A stretch of DNA of 64,000 nt from Molanna angustata. Taxonomy: Eukaryota; Arthropoda; Insecta; Trichoptera; Molannidae. Below are positions 34,590-49,000 of this stretch, in pieces. Position 1 is the stretch's first letter, and each line of letters begins with the position of its first letter. Made by a program: the position numbers and the translations under genes. Below the pieces are notes generated by a model, which saw only the letters and a list, made by a program, of their open reading frames with translations, had not been told where the DNA came from and did no database searches. The stretch is from assembly GCA_963576475.1 (NCBI GenBank), contig OY754980.1, positions 20,531,822 through 20,595,821 on the forward strand. Reading direction: 5' to 3'.

Positions 34590-35835
34590 ATACAATGAAC
34601 GGAATTGAAACATTTCAAATGTGGTTTAATCGCAAGGTGAACATTGAAGTTGATGAGACCTCTCGTCTACCACGAGGAAACATCAAGCCAAGGTGTGGGG
34701 AAGAAAAGGAGAGAAATGATGGTGACACTATGAAATTGTAGTAGTACGGCGCATTTATTCAAAAAATCATTATAGTAGGTCCATGGCAATAAAATAATAA
34801 AAAAAAAACAAAACAACAGACAACAAATAAAAACACGTGGCATCTACCGAAACGAACTGTCAAACACACGAAAAGACGCCGACCAGAATATACCGCCCCA
34901 GGGTACAGCGACATCCTTACTCCAGGCATGTCACTGTCTTCCACGTGGTGACGGTAGATCGGTGGGGCCCAGCCTCTGCGTCAGGCTAGCAGGTCTTCCT
35001 CGTGTCCGGCGTGGTTTCTTCTTCTCCTCCTCCAGACCGTCACCCATGGCTGGCTCTGTGCCCCACGACACGCTATGACGGCGCATCTCGACAGAGGTGG
35101 CATACCAGTCGGGACCTCACCGGAAGGCGAACCGACGCCCCAGACGACACGGATTGCCCTTCGTGGTCCAATCTGCGAGCCGCCGCGTTCCCTACGCGGT
35201 GGCCCCACACTGCGCTCTGCCTCCAACCTCCTGTCCTGTTGATGCCCTCATCTTGGTTCTGGGGCACCATCAGCGCCCATGCGCGTGACGGGTCCTGTCA
35301 CACAGACCTCCTCGTGCTCTTGAAATATGGCCGCCATCGGGACGCGCGTGTCGACCGATGACGGCGTCACACCAAACCGTCCGTCCTCCACCAGCGTCGA
35401 ATGCCAAGAGAGCGCGTGCCATCGCGCGTGCTATAAGCTTCCTTGTCGTTCTCTCACGCCGTCAGGGGCGCTAGTAGTCTTCCGCCAAAATGTTGCCGCG
35501 GAAAAAATTAAAAATTATTGTTTTTCGACAACACTGTTTTTCGGCTATAACAAAGTGTTGGGAAAAACTGGCAAAGGAAGAGAATACAATTATTTATGTC
35601 CAAAATGCAAATAAGAAAAATGGCATACTTCGGACATATTCTCCATTACAGAATATTTCTACTATAGTCTACTGAACCTTATCATAAGTAAAAATTGAGG
35701 ATAGTCTTGGTAAGACGAAGTCTTGGATAATGGACTAGAGTCCACAGAGTGAAGGAGCTGTTTCGATTAGTTAACTAAAAAGATGCTAATGACTTAGAAG
35801 TAGCTGACATGGGAGGGGGATAAAGAAGTAGAGTG
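34590..35835 (+). mobile_element. RTE-like LINE remnant, split by a solo LTR
   Basis: Left part reads IETFQM, and the right part (from 35488) reads RKKLKI, KMQIRKMAYFGHILHYRIF and, near 35725-35810, WTRVHRVKELFRL. These are consecutive blocks of an RTE polyprotein C-terminus. Stops and frameshifts make it inactive. The 866-bp insert interrupts it between the first two blocks. Confidence 0.65.
34622..35487. mobile_element. Solo LTR of an LTR retrotransposon
   Basis: An 866-bp GC-rich insert that begins TGGTTTAATCGC, ends CTTCCGCCA (TG...CA) and is flanked by the 5-bp duplication AAATG (34617-34621 and 35488-35492). It has no internal coding region. The several overlapping frames at 34981-35361 are by-products of high GC. 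The orientation is undecided: AATAAA near 34788 suits the plus strand. The family (Ty3, BEL or Copia type) is not resolved. Confidence 0.8.
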
Positions 35836-35944
35836 GGCGGGGGGGGGCAAAATTGTTTTAATTATCTTACCGTTCGTTGCTTCATTCAAAAACACGGTAG
35901 ACACCAATCTCACCTTTGATTCAGATATCTAAATGGCTAGCAAT

Positions 35945-36108
35945 TTTTTCAAAAGAATATGTCCTTGTTATTAATTACATATACATTCCCTAAAATAAGC
36001 TTGTGTTATAGGTGAAAAAATTGGTCGTGGCAGGATTCAAAATTGCGACCACTGGATTACTAACCCGGAGTGCTAACCGAAGACATCGCCCGGGAAGATG
36101 GCTTCAAT
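35945..36108 (-). mobile_element. tRNA-derived SINE family 4
   Basis: The minus strand reads GGGCGATGTCTTCGGTTAGC, a box B-like TTTTGAATCCTGCCACGACC, then TTTTTTCACCTATAACACAA and AAGGACATATTCTTTT. It matches 56137-56335 and the fragment at 41487-41545. Confidence 0.55.
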
Positions 36109-36924
36109 ATATCTCTTTTCTATGATGGCTTTTCTCCACATGGGTAAGTTATGATGCCTAATCATAGTGTAACATTTCAGAAACTAATCTCAAAACATAT
36201 TTAATTTCTTTTAAAGGAATTTTCTTGAAACTAAAAAATAATTGAAACTTTTTCCGCCCAATGTACCACATTAAATGCTCAGCTACAGCTTAATCTTAAT
36301 TATACATATATATCTACATGATTTTCTTACCTGATTTTTCATATTATATCACAAGATTCGTCTTACAGTACCTAATCTTCCCTTAAATAAGTCATTAAAC
36401 AACAACTATTCAACTCAAAATTTCTGGCGGATCAAGTAACTTAACGTTGAGTTAAGTATTGTTTCTAGTATATCATCGCTAGGTGGCGTACTGTTGGTGC
36501 ATAGCGTATATGTTTTCTGTATAAGTATTTCAATTTGTAAAGAAATAAAAGAATAATTTATTATAAACTTCATTTATTACATATTATCAAGTTGTAAATA
36601 TATTTTATAAATATATTAAGATATGTAAATAGTAAATATGTTATACCAACACATATATTGTCTTCAGATTTTATTTTTCAGAAATCATACTAATACAACA
36701 CTGCACTGGGCTTCAGACAGCGATAAATGAAAGCCAACTTTAATTTTATGTTTGATGGAACAGATACTTTAAAATTGAAATATTTCAAAAGAACATAAGA
36801 TAATAATGAAGTAATAAACTAATAAACACTTATAAAAATGCATCCCAGTCTCTCCATTTTACCATTTATTTAAAAACTACTTATGAATCTTAAAAGACCC
36901 ATAAAACACAAATATGGATTTAAG
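36109..36924. other. Intergenic, no feature supported
   Basis: AT-rich sequence without a recognised gene or repeat. Confidence 0.5.
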
Positions 36925-37522
36925 ACCCCCCATTCACGATCATGCCATCCTTCCAAATGGCTTGCTATCACTCCAAAATGCGCTCGTGAATGTCAAAACC
37001 CGCACAGCCCAATTGGCCTGACACACCAAAATGGAATTCCAAACGATCAAAACTACATAGTGCATACTAATCTCAGGGCCGGATAAATCATAGAACAATC
37101 AGGAACAAGAAGTCAGGGCGGTTGTCTTAAAAAGGGTGCTTAAAATTCTAAAATGTTAATCATATCAATCAAAAATTTGCAGGCATGGCGCTCGATTCTC
37201 TTTGCGTACCCGGATAGAGGCTCGGCATAATGGTGTGTATGTAAAAAATCCCGCTTAGTCATTTTACATAATTTTAAATTGTTCTATATTTAAAATTCCA
37301 AAAAAAATTAGGGGGGGGGGAGGGGCGGATTCAAATATATTGCTACGGGCGCAAAAACACGTTTATCCGGCCCTGACTAATCTTGATGGCTCCCGCTTGT
37401 GTATACTAATTTTGATGGCTCGATGGCACGCCCGTGAGTGTGATGAAAATTTTACAATGCTCCAAATGGAGCTGGTCCATATGGAGCGACGCCGAATGAC
37501 ACGATCGTGAATGGGCTGCTTA
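36925..37522. mobile_element. Degenerate foldback element
   Basis: CCATTCACGATCATGCCATC near the left end and GATCGTGAATGGG near the right end are inverted. Inner inverted tags AGGGCCGGATAAA (37075) and TTTATCCGGCCCT (37362) also pair. A poly-G stretch lies at 37311-37325. Noncoding. Confidence 0.55.
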
Positions 37523-39086
<1,564 letters not shown>

Positions 39087-39212
39087 AATAGAAAAAGAAA
39101 AATATCCTTTCAAAAAGTACGAAGAACGAATATACAAGTGTTTTTACAATCTTTATTATATTTTTGTAATGCTTCTCGTCAAATATTAATTTGACATACA
39201 CTCAATAACAAG

Positions 39213-39292
39213 TAGTCACATTCTGGAGACAAGATATTTACTGTCTCACAGATCCAGACTGAAGACACAATTGTAACTGTGCTTCCATAAGA
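39213..39292 (-). mobile_element. SINE family 1, body fragment
   Basis: Only the middle of the SINE remains (CATTCTGGAGAC, GTCTCACAGATCCAGACTGA). It lies 130 bp from the AT run. The rest of the intergenic DNA to the CBS stop codon (39293-39937) has no supported feature. Confidence 0.65.
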
Positions 39293-39937
39293 TTGTAAAA
39301 ACATCAATAATCAAATAGACTTATAATGTGAGTTAGGCAAACTTAAATGTAAATAAATTGCTAAAAACAACACAATTTAATCAAACTTGTACTTATAGTG
39401 AACAAACCAACTTGTCTTATGTACATGTCATGGTTCCTAGTGACTAAAAAAATTATTTGTATACAAAAAATATGCACGGTACACATTGAATTAATTGAAT
39501 ATGTTTTCACATAGAATTACAAGAAAAAAAATACATATAATTTTTCCGTCTATTTAATTTTATTCGCAAATTCACCTCCCAATCACCGGTATTGTTCAAT
39601 GCCGAGCATCTTTAGAATAGTGAACAATAGTGATGAAGACAATCTATATATAAATTTAAAACGAGGATTCGAATAACAGAGAAGGAAGGGGTAATACTAA
39701 GAAAAATAAAAAACCCAAAAGACATTATGGTAAGTTAGTACTATACAATTTAAATGAATATATAAATATTGTATTGAATGGACAACAATTCAGAATATGA
39801 CGATTGTTTATGTAAATACTGTGAATGATGACTACACTCCAAATAACAGAAGTACGAAATTATAAATTTTTAAACTTGGGATGTCATGAAAAAGTCATAA
39901 AAAAATCCTTTTATATTGATTCACTTAAATTATGAGA

Positions 39938-39943
39938 TTTATT
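39938..39943 (-). promoter_or_regulatory. Polyadenylation signal of CBS
   Basis: AATAAA on the minus strand about 100 bases after the cystathionine beta-synthase stop codon. It is the nearest canonical hexamer, so the 3' UTR is probably about 120 bases. Confidence 0.5.
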
Positions 39944-40043
39944 AAAATTATCACATAGCATCAGATAAAATAAAAATATATAAAAATTCATGAAAATCTA
40001 AAATCATTGCAATAAAACCAAGATCCAAGTTGCTGTTGTCATT

Positions 40044-43000
40044 TTAGGCTCCATTTTTAACTGGTCTATTCAAGGTGATGTAGGTGAGAATGTGTTTTGG
40101 TGTTATTACACCTCCAACTTTTTCCTTGCCTAAAAAATAATTACAATAATTAAAAACGGATTTCAAAATGTGTGTCAAGATAGAAAAAATGTGGCAAAGG
40201 TTTCTCTTTGTCTACCCCATGAGGGACATGGAGTGATGGTATGTATGTAGTAATATTATTATCCGCAGCTTCCGTTACTTTAATTGTTTGAATGCCGATT
40301 AAATATTAATAAATGTCATAAGAGTAATAGGACGTGCAGTAATAGATTAAATAAAAACAGTGAATATCTAACATCACTAATAAAGTACCTAATTACTAGT
40401 GATAATAATAATTGAGTAAGAGGTGCGACTGCCAGATTTATGTTATTTTGTATAGTGGCCCATACAAAATTTATACTTATACATACTTCAGAGTGTAATG
40501 GCTGTGTTTTTATTTCTATTAAAGGATACCACAGTAGGTAACTACAATTGGATAATATGAACCCATAGTAGTAATGACTTTCGGAGATTAACAGCCTTCA
40601 AATTGCTTTTTTAAAACGTCAGTTATAGCATGAAGCGTTATAGTATTCACTACAGAAGATAAAAATCACGCCTCCATTGAAAAATACGTTGGTTGGTGGA
40701 AACCCCCCAATAGACACCTTTAAAAAAACAATTTGTCAAACTTTATTTTTGCATGTATCCACTTTCCGTTATTGCATATATCATATATAGTTATCGTTAA
40801 AAATCTATAAAAACCACATGGGTACAAAGAAGACAAATTTGGATTTTTTGCTTGGTTCATTTGATTATGTGTATGTTCAAACCTCCATGTCGATAATCTT
40901 CAATATGTTTGGGGATAGCTTAATTAGTCCACATTATCCGAATATGGCGAAATAGCCCGTAAATCAAAGAAATAAATTCCTACCATCAATTTGTTGTGTG
41001 ATCAATACAAATGGTTCCTTTTCCAAAATTCTTGTTGCGATACCCAAATTATTTGTAACATCGAGCCTCCTAAACTGTTTGTAGATGGCATTCTCAATCG
41101 GATCCTGTAGTGTCAATTTTTTTATTGCAATTCTGTTCATCAAATGTGTTAGAGTCACCATTCCTTTTATTACTCTGTAGACAAAAAATAATAATGTATA
41201 TTTTATTTTGCTAATCCCTTGAAGGAAACCAATACAATCACCTTATTAAACAATGAAACACAATAATTAACATTGAATTTCATTAAAATAAGTTAACTAT
41301 TACATCAACATTATATCAATAAACTGGAGATTGTAAAAAAATGTACGAACTCATGGACACTAAATTGCGAGATCATTTTCACAATAACAATTTATTATAA
41401 TTTTTGATGACATAATTTTACAAGTTTAAATCAATTTAGATATTATAAATATAAGAATGGAATTTAATTAGAAATCAACAATCTTTTTCACCTATAGCAC
41501 AAGCATTTATATAGTTTTGGGGAATGTATGAGGATGTAAGAAAGATATTAAGAAAGCTTATTTACATATTTATCAACCTTAGAAACATTCTCAATTTAAA
41601 ATTACTTAAAAATGTGTATTACGCTTTCGCCCATTCAATAATGCAATATGGCATTGTTGCATGGGGGGGGGGGGCGTATAAAACATCCATTTTGCCTCTA
41701 GAAATTACGCAAAGGTTGATAATAAAAATTATAAATAAAAAACCATCTGACTACCCAACTTTGCAACTATTTCGTGATTTTCAAGTGCCATCTTTTAAAA
41801 ATATCTATAAAAAAAATGTGCTATTTCAAATACATAAGGACATTGGAAGGTCGCACCATGCCTTTGTACGTGTGGCGAGTGATAGACATAATATAGTGGG
41901 TCAACTGTGTACCCCATTAACACATACATACACAACACAGCACTACTACACGTACAATGGGGTGGTGTGGTTCAACCAACTTGAAACAGATTTGAGACTG
42001 GCAATTGAACATAATGATTTTAAAAAAAAATAAAGAATAAATCAAACTTATTATTTGACTGATATGTAAATTATATTAACTTCTTTTTGTATAGATAATA
42101 ATTATGTATGTATAATATTTTGTGTATTCTGTATTAAATTGTCTCCTTTACACACGAGTGCTTGCACTCTAGTAAAGGGTAAATATGTTTTGTCTTACTG
42201 TGAATCTTTTCTATATAGTTTGTTTGTTTTATATTTTGTATATGTTATTGTAAACTTGATAAAATAAAAAAAAAAAAAAAAAAATGTATATTTATTTATT
42301 CACTACGGACAACTAACACGCACCCAAAAACAAGTTGCCACATTCTAGAGACTTATGATATTAATTGTCTCATAGATCTAGACTGAAAACACAATTAAAA
42401 ACTATGTCTTCACCGGGAATCGAGCCCGAGACTTTTACCTAACCAACTGAGCCACGAAGGCCGATATGTTCATGTTCTTTAAAAAAACATTGCTCTAATA
42501 AATATTTAAATCGAAAAGTCTTTATAGTTGTATTGCCTATCAATATAATTGCACTTACCCATTAGAATCTACGACTGGGAGTTGATCGTTGGAACCAGAA
42601 GATAAAACTTTAATAGCCTCTTCACATGTCACAGACGGTAACAACGTGCGTGGAGTTCCCATATCAACATTGGATAATGCTGTATTCCACCACCTTAAAA
42701 AAACAGAAAGAGATTCAGTTGGAGTTCAGTTTCAAAACAAGTATAAATTATTCCAAAAAGAACAATCTAATGCCACAGTTCTAGGGAATGCAATCTCAGT
42801 ATACCAAGTTAAATTGTAATTTATTTAAACTGAAAATAGATGCAAATCAAGTAAGTCCTCTTTTATTATGAAACCCTTCATCACTCAATTACTATTTCTA
42901 TTTCTACTAATTAACTGATTATCAACTTACAATATCTTATATTGTGATGTATGTTATTGGGAAGTAATTTGAACACGCACTTAAAATCGTAACCTTCTGA

Positions 43001-46000
43001 TGTATTATATTCTTAATTAAATAACAACCCCAATAGCATCCACATAGCTATAAGTACCTTGTGAAGTTCATCTACACAACTTATTTTTACGTTATAACAA
43101 GATCTCAATCATTACCTAATTGTTGAAAATATTTTTATGTTAATGCAAGACTTACCAATGATCTTGAGGGACAACTTCCTTAAAGTCTCTGGCCTCCATC
43201 CAGTTATCAGAGACAAACTTGGTCATATAATTCCTAACACCGTCGGGAAGTAAAACAACACACTTCTCACCCTTCTTCAAATTCTTTGCAGCATTTAACG
43301 CTACACACAAGGCAACACCACTGCTACCACCTGTCATCAATAAAAAAAAACATATTGAATTAAAAGACATAATATTATGTAATAGCCATTATATTATTAT
43401 TTACAATACATAGAATATTAAGAACGTATGATAATATTCTGTATAACTATGATAGATATAAACACATATATATTCCACAACGAATTTATTTGGAAATCAA
43501 ACAAATTTGTTGTGGAATATAATATATGTATGTGTTAATATTTATCATAGTTATTATGGAATTCAACAGTTTGGAATCTGTGTCAATCAACAGATTGAAA
43601 ACTGCCGAATATTCTGTATGTTGTAAATAATGAATAATTCATTTATCATGGTCAATAACAATTACATGCAAAGTTGCATTATTTTAATATAATATATGTA
43701 TGTGTTCATATTTATCATAGTTATTATGGAATTCAACAGTTTGGAAGCTGTGTCAATCGACAGATTTGTTGTGGAATATAATATATGTATGTGTTCATAT
43801 TTATCATAGTTATTATGGAATTCAACAGTTTGGAAGCTGTGTCAATCGACAGATTTGTTGTGGAATATAATATATGTATGTGTTCATATTTATCATAGTT
43901 ATTATGGAATTCAACAGTTTAGAAGCTGTGTCAATCAACAGATTGAAAACTGCCCAATATTCTGTATGTTGTAAATAATGAATAATTCATTTATCATGGT
44001 CAATAACAATTACATGCAAAGTTGCATTATTTTAACTATGCAAAAGGCATACAACAAAATAAATTTAAAATTTTATTGGTTTGTTTTGTTATCATTTAAA
44101 AAACATAACATTCTGTTGTTGTTAAAACTCACCACAGAGTAGTCCTTCCTCTTTAATCAACCTACGAGCCATCGGTAGACCTTCCTTATCATTTGATTTG
44201 TACCATACATCCACGACAGATCGGTCCAAAACAGTTGGAACAAAATCATAACCAATGCCTTCAACCTAAAATAGGAAAAATTTTTAAGCTAAAATAATAA
44301 TGCAACTCCCATACAAAAAAAAAATACAATATGAATCAACACGTTCGGTATATGAAAATATTTAAACACAAAACCATCTCGCAGTTTTGTTAAATATATA
44401 TTTTTTAGACCATTTCCTTTAAATTATAACCATTACTTTATTAATAGTCAAATGTCATAAAAAAACAACGGCGGTTTTCGACATGGTACTGTACATACAC
44501 CATGAGATGGCTGCACATACACCTAGATGAGATATGATAAGATGGCTGGACGACATCGAGGGTGATATAAGACCGATCGGACAGACATATTGGAGGAGAC
44601 TTGCTGCCGACAGGGCGGGATGGAGGCAGTTTCTTGAGGAGGCCAAGGCCCACCGGGCTGTAGCGCCATTGCTGATGCTGATGACTGCACATACACCACT
44701 CGAGGATTTGAGCTCTGAATAAGTATTATTATCCAATATTAGATATTTCAAAGCAGCCATATTACACCTAATTCTATTATATTTTTTGTAACTCCTGTCA
44801 ATGTATTGTTTTCTTCCAAATTATTTATTAGGAGGGTCGAAACTGTTAACTGTTTGTGAGCCTGTCACACTTTCTCACTCAAGATGGTTACATAACAACG
44901 GCAAATCGAGTTCTACGATTTTATTTGAGCATTGAAAACTCAAAATACGAACAAAATATCTTGTTCATGTAAATTACGTCCAGAAATGGTACTGGTGATG
45001 ATTTGAACAGACCCATAAGTTTGATTGACGAACATGGAATCTGGTTCTTGTAAAATTGAGTAGGACTCAACAAACAAGATAATACGGGTGACAGTTTTAT
45101 AAAGCGTTGTTGAAAATCTATGGATGCAAAGGTCAGGGAAAAAGTGACACGTAATTCACTGCACGATTTCGAAAGCCAACTAATTTTATTGGTTAATATA
45201 AATTTTTTAAGGAGTATTTTTCTGCACTAAAATTGGTTTGTACACAGGTTATGTCAGCCGCATTCTTTCTCTGGGCGAGGTATAATGTTCCTCTTTTATG
45301 ATGCTTCAAACCACTTTAAGTTATATAACTTTTTCAATCACTAGAGTGTTATCTTTTCTCCCATTAAAATAAAGATATTGAAGCGGGTAACGCTTGTTCT
45401 GCATTTGAAGATTTTAACGGTCGAAATCTTTTTCCCTTCTAATTATTTTTTGTCACCAACATGATTGTGATCATCATCAGGTGTGACCTTCTACAAAATG
45501 GCTGCGCAACTGAGATCTAAAGCTAAGTACATGATGGAGAGCTGTTAAAGCATACATGTTGCCAGTACTGTTGTATGGAGTAGAAGAGCAGTCGGGGAAC
45601 CGGGGTAAATTACCCCAAATGGGATAAAAATGAATTTTTGTTTGATCCAATTTGAGAATTTTATTTTGTTTGTCTATTACATACTTACTATTTTCATGTA
45701 ACTTTTTTTTATTTTCCGTGTAAATTAATTCAATAAATAATGTTTATACATTGATTGTCTTTTTTTCGAAATGGGGGGAAGGGGTAATATCGACTTACGC
45801 AAAAATATTTTGGGGTAATGGTTATAAAAGTTCCCCAACCGCTGGAGTAGAAGATTGGACAAAATCTCAACAGTAAATAAAATTGAAACATTCGAGATAT
45901 GGCTGTACAGAATGTTGATGCGCATCTCATGGGTCGATAGAGTCTCCAATGAGTCCTAAATATAATGGAGAAAGAGAGAAAGTGGCTGACCACTGTCAAG

Positions 46001-49000
46001 AGACGCAAATCCGCATATTCCACGGTGATAGATATGCCCTTCTTCAAATTCTAGTGGAGGGAAAGATAGAAGGAGGACAGACTATGGGGCGTAAAAGAAT
46101 ATCGTGGCTTAAATATCTCAGGCAGTGGTTCGAGATTCCGGATGAGGCGACACTAATTAGGTTGGCGCAGGATCGAGATGAGTTAAGTGCGATGGTCGCC
46201 AACCTCAGTTAGGATGGGCACAAGAAGAAGAAGAATTAAGCTATCCTAGAGGCAAGTTTTCCACAGTATAGCAAATAAAAAATCGAGAAAAGTTGTTTTT
46301 GGCCCACCCTATTATTTATCCAATATTGCATCCAATGATATGTATTTTAAATGAGAATATATAGTAATATTTTCTCAGTTGAGATCTTACTATATTTAGT
46401 TGTACACTTTTTTCAGGAAATCGTCAATTCATTCAACCATATAATTTTGTTACATGATAATTTGATTAATATTAATAATAGCATAAGTTATTTTTTGACA
46501 ATTTATTTTTAGATATTCTGACATTTGTTATGTGGTTATTCAGTTATTTTTAAAGACATCCTGTGTCAATTGATTATTTTGAATCGATGAATCTTTTTCT
46601 GACTGTGGTTTTTCGAGTCTGTAAACATGCCTCTGTAGATAACAAAATTGGTTGTTTTATTTTTTATCTCCACTTTGACCTCATAGATTGTGATAATAAG
46701 ATTACCTACTCTTAGTTTATTGACTTATTTTGAAGTTATTCTTATTATCAAATGTAATGTACCATGTTAAAATGCAATATGTTGATATTTAACTCTATAA
46801 AATGATAACTTTATTTGAAAAACATCAACATTGACGTAACATAATATGGATAAATATGAAGATACTGAATCTAAAATATAATCAAAACATATTTCATAAA
46901 TAATAATTGAATCTAAATGGAGTTTTGAGTCACTATATAACAGGATATAAGCTGGTATGACCAATGTATGTAAATAAAATCTGACAAGTTAACACGGGAA
47001 AAATCCATAGAAAGTACCGAATTCCGAGATTTCTCGAAAGTTAAGAGATGAGTTAAGACAACTTTTGGTGTTTCATATAAAATAGGTACCCAGATGTTGT
47101 TAAGCATTGTCTTCTAGTAGGCATTGCATACAGTCAGAGTGGGAGACGTATTAAACTTATAGGACATTGGAAAAATATGAAATTTATTAAGGGTAAAATT
47201 ATTTAACTGGCAATACGCACGCCCACCAAACCGGATACGTCCACAGCATACAGTCGGAGTGGGAAACGTATTAAACTTATAGGATTTTCTCACTCACAGA
47301 GCTTTGTATTGACAGTATAATTATAAAAATTGTATTTGTTTTTAAATGTATTTTAAACACTTCCATACAGCCTGTGCAAGTGTATTATTGCCATATAGTA
47401 ATTTCTTGAGAGGCTAGGTTACATTTGTGAGAGATATTTTTAAATAAATTTCTCCGTTACTGGGGTTTGACTCCAAGATGCCAGCATTGGAGTCGAGTCC
47501 AGAAGTGTCTATAACTCAATACTTTTGACCAATTCATGAAAAATTATATTTTTTTATATAAACTTATTATTATCTTACTATAATACACCTACATATTATT
47601 TTTTATACATCTTTTTGCTATTCTTGTTTGTCGTTTTCTCATAATTTTGTTTACATGTACTGTGTGCTGTCCTTATAAAAATGAAATTAAATATAGTTAT
47701 TCCCTGAAAGCAGATTTTTTTATTTTTACACAAAGGAATGGAGTTAATAAGGGTTAATTTGAAATTTGTACCTCGTAGAATGATATATCAGAGTTATTCA
47801 TTGACTCTGGTACTGAGAGGATGGATCCTTCCGGATCGGCGCCGACCACTTTACATGTTGGACATTTCTCCTTGATCATACGTCCTATACCAGCTATTGT
47901 ACCACCAGTTCCTGCTCCGACAACTACCATTTCTAAGTTGTTATCGAATGCAGACAAAATCTCGTTGGCTGTGCCATCGTAATGAGCGAGAGGATTACCA
48001 GCATTACGATACTGAAAATAAAACATGATATGTTTAACGATTGTACAAACGCACATACACTAATATACCATCAATGGAAAGAACAGATTGATGACACACC
48101 TAAATGAAGATTTGCTGATGAGATGTTTATGTTTTTTGTTATTCCTATGAAGTGTATCACAAAAAAACAGTGATAACACTACAATAATGATACATGATAA
48201 AATGTTGAAAGATTTTAAAATGTAGGTTTATTAACACTTGCTAATTGTTTTTACAATAAACAAAGTAATATATTTCCCAAAAAATATATTTTTTGATAAA
48301 AGGTATGATAATAAGGAAACTGGTAAAGTATGTCAGACAAAGCAGAGCGGGCAACTTGAAATTAATCATAAAAACACGCACCCAATAACAAGTTGCCACA
48401 TTCTAGAGACATACAATATTAATCGTCTCACAGATCCACACAGAAAACAATTAAAAACTTTGTCTCCACTGGGAATCGAACCCGGGACCTTTGGATCTGC
48501 AGTCAGATTCCTAACCAACTGAGCCACGAAGGCCCACAAATTTATATTCTTGAATATAAATTCTTAGGGTCACCCAATTTATTTTTTTGTAGATTCAAAT
48601 TTATTCATAATTTGTAATACTATATAATATTATTGAACTACCAGGGCTTTACTTACTATTTCAAATACGAGTTTAATCCGATGCTAAGTCAGTTTCGGCC
48701 ATACAAAAAACTGGGTAAGTATCAACTTAAACACAAATTGCAAATAGTAAGTAAGACCACCAATGTATTAATTTCTTTTAACATATTACTAATTGCATGT
48801 AATACATGAGATCCAACTGTCGATGGTGTTAGTATGTATAGTTGAAGAATATGTATCAAACAATAAACCCTAAAATCCAAATTATTGAATATTTTAAGAT
48901 ATTTTGTTTTCTATGGAAAACATGTACATATGTCAGGGTAGTGTGGAGGTCAGTCCTTTTTTCTTACCCTAAATATGTAAACAGCTTGATGGTATGTATG

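Noticed and set aside
34981..35361. Several overlapping frames of 60-119 codons in GC-rich DNA
   Set aside because: They overlap on both strands, resemble no family, and lie wholly within the solo LTR.
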